Assembly: GCA_017312345.1 (NCBI GenBank)
Contig: BLAA01000001.1
Location: 1,984,001-2,048,000, forward strand
Direction: 5' to 3'
DNA: 64,000 nucleotides
Source: Candidatus Denitrolinea symbiosum
GTDB taxonomy: Bacteria; Chloroflexota; Anaerolineae; Anaerolineales; Villigracilaceae
This document shows, piece after piece, positions 16,122 through 26,400 of this stretch (positions are counted from its first letter, which is position 1; every line of letters starts with the position of its first letter). The position numbers were made by a program, and so were the translations under genes. The notes beneath the pieces are model-generated. The model had not been told where the DNA came from, searched no databases, and was given only the letters and a program-made list of their open reading frames with translations.

Positions 16122-19100
16122 CTACGGGATGTAGTATTCCACGATCAGTTGCGGGCGCGATGCAAAGGGCGCGTTGCCGCTGAACAGGCTGAGGTAGTTG
16201 GCGACCGAGTTGTTGTTATCGTCCAGCTTGAAGCGCAGACGGATTTGCGTCACTCCGCCGCTGGTCCCCAGTTTGTTGATGAAGGCCTTGGATGGGTTCA
16301 GGTTGAACGTGAACCACCCGCTTGTGGCGGCCGTCTTGAAAGGCCCCATCGTCTTGCTGGCTTTGGTCTGCCAGTCGGTGATTTGAAGCGATGTCGCGCC
16401 GAACGCGCCCTTGCGGATGTCCACCATGATGCCCTGGAATATCGTCAGGGGATTCCCGCTTCCGGTGACGCTCTGTTGACGGACCTTGAGCGTGACCTTG
16501 ACGATGACGGCATTGTCGGGCAGGGTTGCGCCGGTGGCAAAGGACAGGATGGAGCGATACTGCTTGCGGTCCGCTTCGTCGCCGATGCGGAGGGTTGTCG
16601 CCGCTTTATTCATCGTCCAGCCCTTGTTGCCGTTCTCGGCGGATTCGAGGAGCCATCCATCCTGGGCGCCGCTGGAGCGGAACGTCCTCTTCTGAATCTG
16701 AATGGCTGTGACCGTGAATTTGCCGTTGACGTAGGATGTGACCACGTAGTTGGCTCCCGGGTCGCCGCCGCTGCAGACGATATCGTACTCTCCCGGCACG
16801 GTGTGCGCGGCAGGCACGCTGCAGGTTGGCGGGGTCACGAAGGCGTCGGTCCCCGCGAAGCCGCTGGCGGTGTAGGTGAATACAGGATCGGGCTGGTTGG
16901 CGACCTTGGTCTGGTCGTCTGCGGTGACGGTGATCTCGCCGGCGGTGATGTCGGCGGTGGCGGCAGCCGTGACGTTGAGCAGGTTGTAGTTGCCCGCGTC
17001 TGCGCCTTCGATGGCGATGCCGGTCACGGTGACGGTCTTGCCGGCGCCGACGTCCGCGGTGTCGAAGTCTGCCGCTGTGAATGTGGCCGTGACGGCGTCC
17101 CCGGCCAGGGCGTCAGTGGAGAGCGTCGCCAGGGCGGCGGTGGAGCCGTCGTAGGGCTTGTTGCTGGCAGTCGCGGAGACGGTCAGGTCTTTGGCGGCGA
17201 TGTCGGCGGAGAGGGTCGGCGGGGTCAGCGTGTACTTGTGCGCGTCTTTGCCGCCGAGGCTCAGGCCAGACAGGGTCACGACTTTCGCGGCGCCGGCGTT
17301 TTTGTTGTCGAAGGCCGCGGACGCGCCGGTCGTATCCAGCGTAACGATGTCGCCGCCGGTCACGCCAACCAATACATATCCACTGGCGTCGAACGCAGCG
17401 TTTGTATTGCCGTCGTAAACTTTATTGCTAACTGTGATGCCGGTGACGGTGATCGCGTCGATCTCGTCCCACTGGGCGTAGAGGGTGTGGTCGGCCGCGT
17501 TGGAGACGATGGTAGCCGCGGTGACTTCAGTCCCGCCGGAAGCCGCGGTGAACCAACCGTTGAAGACGAAGCCCGCGCGGCTAGTCGTGGCGAGTTCGCC
17601 GTAGGGCTCGCCGAAGGTCACGGACTTGGATGTCGGGTCGGGATCGCTACCGCCGTTGGCGTCGAAGGTGACCGTGTAGGAGTTGACGCTCCATTGGGCG
17701 TAGAGGGTGATGTTCGCGATGAAAGTGTAGTTGGCGCCGTTGGCATAAGGAATACCGCCGCCATTGGCTTGGGTATTCCAGCCAGTGAAGGTGTAACCTG
17801 TGCGCGTGAAGACGTTGAGCGTCAACGGAGCGGTGGTATTGTAGTCTCCAGTCTGGTTGCTCATTGAGCCGGTACCGCCGTTGGCTTTGAAGGTGACGGC
17901 GTAGGCGTTGATGGTCCAGTGGGCGTAGAGGGTGTGGTCGGCCGTGTTGGAGACGATGGTGGCCGCGGTGACTTCGGTCCCGCCGGAAGCGGCGGTGAAC
18001 CAACCCGCGAACGCATAACCCGTGCGGCTGGTCGTGGCGAGCGCGCCGTAGGCCGAGCCGAACGTCACGGGCTTGGTAGCCGGGGATGGGGCTGTCCCGC
18101 CGTTGGCGTTGAAGGTGACGGTGTAGGAGTTGGCCGTCCAGTGGGCGTAGAGGGTGTGGTCGGCCGTGTTGGAGACGATGGTGGCCGCGGTGACTTCGGT
18201 CCCGCCGGAAGCGGCGGTGAACCAACCCGCGAACGCATAACCCGTGCGGCTGGTCGTGGCGAGCGCGCCGTAGGCCGAGCCGAACGTCACAGGCTTGGTA
18301 GCCGGGGACGGGGCTGTCCCGCCGTTGGCGTTGAAGGTGACGGTGGAGGAGTTGGCCGTCCAGTGGGCGTAGAGGGTGTGGTCGGCCGTGTTGGAGACGG
18401 CAGTGGTCTCAGTCACCTTGTCGCCGCCAGTTTTGGCGGTGAACCAACCCGCGAACGCATAACCCGTGCGGCTGGTCGTGGCGAGAGCGCCATAGGACTC
18501 GCCGAAGGTCACAGGCTTGGATGCCGGGTCGGGATTGCTTCCGCCGTTGGCGTCGAAGGTGACGGTGTAGGAGTTGGCCGTCCAGTGGGCGTAGAGGGTG
18601 TGGTCGGCCGTGTTGGAGACGATGGTGGCCGCGGTGACCTCGGTCCCGCCAGTTTCGGCGGTGAACCAACCCGCGAACGCATAACCCGTGCGGCTGGTGG
18701 CGGCGAGCGCGCCGTAGCCGAGCCGAATGTCACAGGCTTGGTAGCCGGGGATGGGGCTGTCCCGCCGTTGGCGTCGAAGGTGACGGTGTAGGAGTTGGCC
18801 GTCCAGTGGGCGTAGAGGGTGTGGTCGGCCGTGTTGGAGACGATGGTGGCCGCGGTGACCTCGGTTCCGCCAGTTTCGGCGGTGAACCAACCCGCGAACG
18901 CATAACCCGTGCGGCTGGTCGTGGCGAGCGCGCCGTAGGCCGAGCCGAACGTCACAGGCTTGGTAGCCGGGGATGGGGCTGTCCCGCCGTTGGCGTCGAA
19001 GGTGACGGTGTAGGAGTTGGCCGTCCAGTGGGCGTAGAGGGTGTGGTCGGCCGTGTTGGAGACGATGGTGGCCGCGGTGACCTCGGTTCCGCCAGTTTCG

Positions 19101-20278
19101 GCGGTGAACCAACCCGCGAACGCATAACCCGTGCGGCTGGTCGTGGCGAGCGCGCCGTAGGCCGAGCCGAACGTCACAGGCTTGGTAGCCGGGGATGGGG
19201 CTGTCCCGCCGTTGGCGTCGAAGGTGACGGTGTAGGAGTTGGCCGTCCAGTGGGCGTAGAGGGTGTGGTCGGCCGTGTTGGAGACGATGGTGGCCGCGGT
19301 GACCTCGGTTCCGCCAGTTTCGGCGGTGAACCAACCCGCGAACGCATAACCCGTGCGGCTGGTCGTGGCGAGCGCGCCGTAGGCCGAGCCGAACGTCACA
19401 GGCTTGGTAGCCGGGGATGGGGCTGTCCCGCCGTTGGCGTCGAAGGTGACGGTGTAGGAGTTGGCCGTCCACTGGGCGTAGAGGGTGTGGTCGGCCGTGT
19501 TGGAGACGATGGTGGCCGCGGTGACCTCGGTTCCGCCAGTTTCGGCGGTGAACCAACCCGCGAACGCATAACCCGTGCGGCTGGTCGTGGCGAGCGCGCC
19601 GTAGGCCGAGCCGAACGTCACAGGCTTGGTAGCCGGGGATGGGGCTGTCCCGCCGTTGGCGTCGAAGGTGACGGTGTAGGAGTTGGCCGTCCACTGGGCG
19701 TAGAGGGTGGCATCAGCCGCGAAAGGATAGGTGGCGCCGTCGGCATAGGAAGTCCCCGATCCGTTGGCGGCGGTATTCCATCCGCTGAAAGTGTAGCCGG
19801 AGCGGGCGAAGGCATTGAGCGTCAGGGCGGTTGGGGCGTTGGCAACCTGCGGACTCATCGTGCCTGTCCCGCCGTTGGCGTCGAAGACGACGGTGCGGTT
19901 GGTTGAGGCGGTCAGGTTGAGCTCCTCAAGAGTGCCGCCTTGCCAGGGCGCAGTCTGGTCGGCGATGTAATCCCCGATGTAGAAGACGACCGTATCCCCC
20001 GGGACGCCTCCTTGGATACCCGGCTCATCGGTATCTTCGCCTGGGACATCGAAGGTATAGACTGTGTCTCCCTCGTAGATAAGCGCTGTCCCCCAGGCGT
20101 AAATGACGCCGTTGATGCGCGCGCTGACGACGGTCCCTGTTGGCACGTTGGCGCCGTCCAGTTTCACGGTTCCGTAAAAACTGGATGGGAGGGGAGGCAT
20201 GGCCCGTGCCACCGCGACGTTGGCGAGGAGCAGGGCGAAAGCCAGAAATACTGCTGTGAAAACACGCTGAATTTTCAT
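16122..20278 (-). CDS. Secreted InlB/Listeria-Bacteroides-repeat protein with YDG domains; one frameshift near 18716
   Basis: Signal peptide MKIQRVFTAVFLAFALLLAN, a short domain (FYGTVKLDGANVPTGTVV), then about 11 Flg_new/InlB repeats (VTFDANGG...GYAFAGWFTA...HTLYAHW), then two YDG-type domains (VSNKVYDGNTNAAF, ASNKPYDGSTAAL), an MBG-like domain, and a C-terminal jelly-roll-like domain (about 200 residues, ending LIVEYYIP). Two reading frames carry one protein: the 5' frame runs to 18509 and the 3' frame resumes from about 18716, because one repeat has GTAGCCG where all others have GTAGGCCG. As written, only a 588-residue product is made. It is the last gene of the exopolysaccharide/surface locus, 139 bp after the giant protein gene. 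A cell-surface or adhesive role is inference. Confidence 0.82.
17915..19690 (-). repeat. Eight near-identical 222-bp tandem repeats (74-residue InlB units)
   Basis: The word GCCGTTGGCG recurs at 18099, 18321, 18543, 18764, 18986, 19208, 19430 and 19652. The period is exactly 222 bp, except 221 between 18543 and 18764, which marks the one-base deletion. Four units in a row (18764-19430 anchors) are almost identical at the DNA level, so recent duplication and copy-number change are likely. Confidence 0.93.
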
Positions 20279-20417
20279 TTTGACCTCTTTGGTGTATCAA
20301 TCTGATTGATTCCGTTTTTCGCGCGCTTCAAATTTGTTGATTGCGCCCGACATTGATGTTCCTTTCTCCCGACCAGGGTCAGGGATGTATATTTCTGACC
20401 CTGGCCGGGGGTTGTGA

Positions 20418-23400
20418 TTAGGGCAGATATTTCACTGACCAGATGTGGTTTGCAAGGATCCTGATCCAGTAGCCCCAACCGGGGAGCAGCTCGGTCAGGT
20501 CGTTGGCGTACGGCGGGCTCGACAGCTTGAACAGCTTCCACGGATCGGACAGGTCGAACGCGCGATACGTGTACACGTACGTAAAGTCTGTGCCGAGGCC
20601 GTTGGCGCTCAAGACCAGGGGCAGCGACCGGTCGGTCGCGGACGGATATCCCACGAGGTTCCAGCCTCCCGCATTGGTATACAGGTGGATTTCGGTCGTT
20701 ACTGGAACCAGCCCGGTCACTTCCAGAGTGTCGGCGCTCGTCATGCGGATCCAGAAGCCCATGGTTTCGTCGAGGTTGGTCAGCGTGTTGGTATAGGGGG
20801 GCGCGGACGGCGCATACTTTATCCAGTTGCCGCTTGCGCTATGAGCGCCCGTCGCGTCCCAGGCATAGACCATGTTGTAGTTGCCGGCGATGCTGGCGAG
20901 GACGCTCGCAATGCTGGTGTCGGCCGGATGCACATTGAACGAGACCAGGTTCCAGCCCACAGTCAGCGGGATGCTGTGCGTGGACGTGGCCTGCTCGATG
21001 ACCAGCGTCCCGCTGGCCGAGCCGCTGTAGTTCGGGTCGTTGATGGCCGCGGTCACGGCGTAACTGCCGACCGCGGTCGGCGGCGTGGGCGATCCGTCGT
21101 AGGCGACGTCCACGCTCAGGCCCGCCGGGTCGGTCGTGACCGTCACCGGTTTCGGCGTCTCGTCGTAGGTCTGGGTGAGGTTGTCCAGTGTGACGGTCGC
21201 GGCGGCCTTGACGATCGCGAAGGTGTGACCGGTTGCGAGCGTGAGCGCATAGTTGGGGCCCGCGCTCAACGTCCCCAGCGTGAATGCGTAGGTTCCAACG
21301 TCTTCGCCGGGATCGCGTCCCAGCCCGCCGGTGAACGAGTCTCCGCTGACGAGGGACGGCGTGGGCGTGAAGGCGAATGTCGGTTCGGGCGCGCCGAAGA
21401 CCTTGCTCTGTCCGTCGTCTGGCGTGATCGTGACCGCTTTGGCGGTGATGGCGAAGTCGGCGGCGTTGTAGACGATGTTGTAGTTGCCGAGGACTTCGAT
21501 CGGGCTGAGCGCGGCGCTGATGGCGTAGGGCCCGCCCGGAACGCTCTCGCCCGCAGCGCGGCTGTAAGCGGCGGAGACGTTATCGGCGGGGAGGAAGCCG
21601 GTCAGGGTCCCGGTGAGAATCGGGTCGGGGTCGCCGTAGGCCTTGCCGGCGGCGTCCGGCGTCACCGAGGCGATCTTCGGGACGATGGTGAAGCTGGCGG
21701 TGTTGTAGGTGATGTTGTAGTTGCCGAGGACGCTGCCCGGATTGAGTATCGCGCTGATGAGGTAGGGTCCGCCGAGGACAGTCTCGCCCGCGACGCGGCC
21801 ATAGGTGGCGGCGACGTTATCGCCCGCGAGGAAGCCGGTCAGGGTCCCGGTGAGAGCCGGGTCGAGGTCGCCGTAGACCTTGCTGGCGGCGTTCGGCGTC
21901 ACCGAGGCGTCTTTCTTGTTGACGGTGACGGTCTGGCTGCCGCTGCTGGAGAAGAAGTCGGGGTCGCCTGAGTAGTTGGCGGCGATGAGGTGCGAGCCGC
22001 TTCCCACAGCCGAGGGGGTGTAGGTGACCGAGCAGGCGGCGCTGCCGTCCGAGCCGCTGAGCGCGCAGGGGCTGGCGGCGAAGTTGCCGCTTCCGTTCGT
22101 GGTCCACGCGACGGAGCCGGTCGGGGTCTTCGCGCCGGAGCCGCGCGTGACGGTGGCGACGCAGGTGACGCTCGAACCGTAGTCGACGACCGGGGTCCCC
22201 GCGCCGCAGTTGACGGTCGTGCTCGTGCCGATCGTCGTCACGGTGTAGGTGACCGAGACCTGGATGTAGTCTACGTAGGCGATGCGGTTCACGTCGCTGA
22301 CGACGGAGAGCGCGACGCCAAAGTCGTCGGCGTTGATGTCCTCGGGAGTCCAGGCAACGCCCCACAGGTCCGCGGGCGAGCCGTAGAGCGCGGAGGCTGG
22401 CGAGCCGACCGGCCATTCTGTGCTGGCGGCGGCTTTGTTGTTGCCGACGATCGTCCCGTTTTTGATCAGCCTGACGACGCTGTCGCGCACGTCGAAGTAG
22501 CCGACGTTCTGGCCGCTTTCGAAACGCCCGATTGTGACCGCGATGCCGGTGATTTCAGCGTTGGCAGGGATGGCGAAGCCGTAGTCGGTCCCTTTCAGGT
22601 AGGCGGAACTCAGGGTGGCTCCGCTGAGCGTGGCGCTGGCGTATTTCGCGTCGTCGGCGGTGATGAAGCCGGGGTTGGCCCAGTCGGCTTTGCCCGCGAC
22701 CGGCGTGTTGCTCCCTGCGCCGGCGTCGGCGTTGGGGGTGGTCGTGCCGGTGACGGACGGCAGGGCGGTGAAGGTCACATCTTCGCCATAGGCGACGCCA
22801 GCCGCGTTGGCGGCGTAGGCGCGGACGTGGTAGAGCATGCCCGGCGTGAGGCCGGTGATGCTGCTGGTGAAGGCGCCCGTCGCGATCACGTCGCCATCGG
22901 CGGTGTGGCTATCCGCGAGCGTGGGGTTCGGCAATAGGCTCCAGACCACGCCGTGCTGGGTCGGGTTCGGGACGCCGAGCGAGAGGATGGTCCCGTTGCC
23001 GACGGCAGTGGCGGTCCCGATGGAGGAGACGGCCTGCGTGGTGACGGTGGGAACGATGTGCGCGGTGAAGGTCACGTCTTCGCCGTAGGATGTGCCGGCG
23101 GCGCTGGTGGCGTAGGCGCGGACGTGGTAGGTGACGCCCGGCGTGAGACCGGTGATGGCGCTGGCGAAGGCGCCCGTTTCGCTGACCGGGCCCTCGGTGG
23201 TCTTGTTATCCGCGAGGGTCGGGTTGGGCGAGACGCTCCAGACCACGCCATGCTGGGTGGGGGCGTACGTGCCGAACGCGGTGATGTTGCCGTGACCGAT
23301 GGCGGCGGAGGTGGTGATGTCTGTCGCCGTTTGCGTGGTGACGGTGGGCGCGAGCAGGGTGGTGAAGGCGACTTCCTCGCCGTAGACTGTGCCAGCCGCG

Positions 23401-26400
23401 TTGGTGGCGTAGGCGCGGACGTAGTACAGCGTCCCCGGCATGAGGTTGGTCATGGAACTGGTAAACGCGCCGGTCGCGTTCACGGGCCCGTCGGCGGTTT
23501 TGTCGTCCGAGAGGGTTGGGTTGGGGGAGAGGCTCCACACCACGCCGTGCTGGGTGGGATTCGGTACGCCGAGCGCGGCGATGTTCCCGTTGCCGGTGGC
23601 GGTCGTGGTGGCGATGTCGTCCACGGCCTGGGTTGTGACTGTGGGCAGTTGATGGGCGGTGAAGACCACGTCGTTTCCGTAGACCGTGCCGGCCGCGTTG
23701 GTGGCGTAGGCGCGGACGTGGTACAGCGTCCCCGGCGTGAGTCCGGTGATGGCGCTGACGAACGCGCCGGTCGCGTCCGCCGGACCGTCGAGGGTCTTGT
23801 TATCCGCGAGGGTCGGGTTCGGCGAGACGCTCCACACCATGCCGTGCTGGGTGGGATTCGGTACGCCGAGCGCGGCGATGTTCCCGTTGCCGGTGGCAGT
23901 GGAGGCGGTAATGTCGCTCACGGCCTGCGTGGTGACGGCGGGCAGTTGGTAGGCCGTAAACGTGACATCCTGACCGTAGACTGTGCCGGCCGCGTTGGTG
24001 GCGTAGGCGCGGACGTGGTACAGCGTCCCCGGCGTGAGGCCGGTGATGGCGCTGGTGAACGCGCCGGTCCCGTCCACCGGGCCTTCGGTGGTTTTGTTGT
24101 CCGCAAGGGTCGGGTCTGGCGAGACGCTCCAGACCACGCCGTGCTGGGTGGGAAGCGGTTCGCCGGTTGCTTCGATGGAGCCGTTGCCGACTGCGGCGGC
24201 GGTGGTGATGCCGCTGACCGCCTGGGTGGAGACGACCGGCAGGGATTGGCCGAGCGGCAGGAATTCGAACGCGCCGCGATCGTCATAGACGCGGACTCCC
24301 GCGCCGGTGTTGGGGGTGGCGGGATCGTCCACGCGCGCGTTGCCCATGATGTCTGTGAGGGAGGCGTTGGGGGCGTCGGAGTTGGCGCTGTCGATGGCGG
24401 GCGAGCCGGGCTTGAGGTAGTAGTCGCCTACAATGCCGAGTCCGTTGTAGGGGATGCCGGTCTGCCGCAGGACGGGCGCGACGGGCGACACGAAGAGCGG
24501 GTCGCCCTCCAAACCGTGTACCTCCTGCGTCGGCACGATCGCATGGAACGCAGCCAGGGAGATGTAGCCGAGGTCGTTCCAGATGATCTGAACGGTGGCG
24601 TCTGTGCGGTGGAAGAGGTTGTAGTCAATGTTCGCGTCGGCGATGGAGTTCTTGTCCACGCGCAGGTTGCCGCCCCAGGAACCCGCCGGGGGCATGGTCC
24701 CGTTTTCGGAGAGGATGTTGTTGACGACGACTCCGCCGAACGAACCGGTGGCCGCCGTGTTGCCCTCCAGGTTGATCCCAACCGTGCCGTTGCCCTGGAC
24801 GGTGTTGCCGACGATGATGTTGTATGGCGATTGGTTGACGTCAATGCCGTGGTCGCCGTTTTCGTAGGTCAGGTTTCCGATGATCAGGTTGTACGTGGAG
24901 GCCTTGTTTTCGCTGTCCCAGTAATACACGTTGATCCCGGAGTCCTCGTTGCTGTAGGTGACGTTGTTGATCACCGTGTTGTAGTCGCTGCCGGTCAGTT
25001 CGATCCCGGCGGCGTCGGTCTCGATCTCCGAGAAGTTCTCGAACGAGATGTTGTTGCTGATGAGGTTGTGATCGCCGCCGACCACGCGGATGCCGATGCA
25101 GGTGTTGTAATCGGTGACGTTGCCGGTGATGGTGGAGTAACTGGTGTTTCTCAGGTAAATGCCCTGCTCGTAGGGATGCGTCGGCGACGTGATCCCGGCG
25201 CGGCTGACGTGGTTGTTCAGGAGGGTGATGTGGTGCGAGGCATCCACGTAAATGCCTTTGTACCAGGTTTGGTCAATCGTGAAGCCCTCGACGACGATGT
25301 AACTCTTCGTCGAGATTCCGAACGCCGCGCCGAACCCGGTCCCGGGCGCGGTCCCGGTGACGACAACGCCGGGGTCCGCCCAATAGGTGATGGGATTCTC
25401 CGCCGTGCCGCTGTTATTCGGGAAGATCGTCTCTGCGTACGTGCCGTGCAGGACATGCACGATCTGTCCGGCGGTCGCCAGGTAGGCGCCTCTCCCGATG
25501 GTGCAGAAGGGAACCGCCATCGAACCGACCTGGCCGGTATCCGTACAGGCCGGGTTCGTCTTGTCCACGTAGTACACCCGGCTGGTGGTCGTGACGTAGT
25601 TTTGGGCATGCTGGTTTGCGACGATATTGGTATAGGTTCGAGTGGCGGGCTTGAATCCATACCCGCTCAGCGAGGGCGTGACGATTCCCGACCAGTTGTA
25701 CGGAACCTGGAAGGAATAATTGCCGACCTCGTCCGACGTGACGGTTTTTGGCGTCCCGTCGGTGTAGCTGAGGGTCACGCCCGCGCTCCCCGTGTTCCCG
25801 GAGATCGTCAGGGTCAGGCCGATGGCGGCGTAATTCTGTCCGCTCAGGTCCGACAGGACGTTGGCGTAGGTCATGCTGACGGGGGAGAAATCGTACCCGG
25901 TCTTGGAAGGCGTGACCGTGCCGGACCAGTTTGCGGGGACCTGGATCGAGTACGCGCCCGAGCCGTCCGACGTGACGGTTTTTGGTATGACGTCTTCGTA
26001 GCTCAGCGCCACGCCGCCGACGCCGGTGTTCCCCGAAATGGCGTGCGCGGTGACGCTGATGGTCACTGTGGCCGGCGGGCCGTCCGTCTCGCCGTCATTG
26101 GCCTTGAACGTGAAGCTGTCTGTGCCGGAGTACTCGGCGTCTGGAGTGTAGGTGCGCGTGGCGCCGCTGCCGCTCAGGCTGCCATGCGAGGGTTCGTCCA
26201 CGATGACGAAGGCGAGCGGGCTGTTCTCCACGTCCGAACCGGTCAGGGTGATGTCCACGGGGGCCTGCCATGGCGTACTGACGTGTTGTGGATCCGCGAC
26301 CGGCGCGTCGTTGACCGAGTTGACGGTTAACAGGAACGAGTCGTTGACGGTCGCGGTCCCGTCGCTCACGGAGACGGTGATGGTGGCCGCGCCGTACTGG

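Noticed and set aside
16122..19694. 1190-codon ORF read as a single His/Arg-rich repeat protein at its 5' end
   Set aside because: Its first about 325 codons are an out-of-frame reading of the InlB repeats (RRQRRDSPIPGYQ...); only the part after the frameshift near 18716 is genuine.
22953..26330. Very long plus-strand ORF (1125 codons) opposite the giant secreted protein gene
   Set aside because: Antisense shadow; composition is dominated by G, V, D and R and it mirrors the tandem repeats of the real gene.
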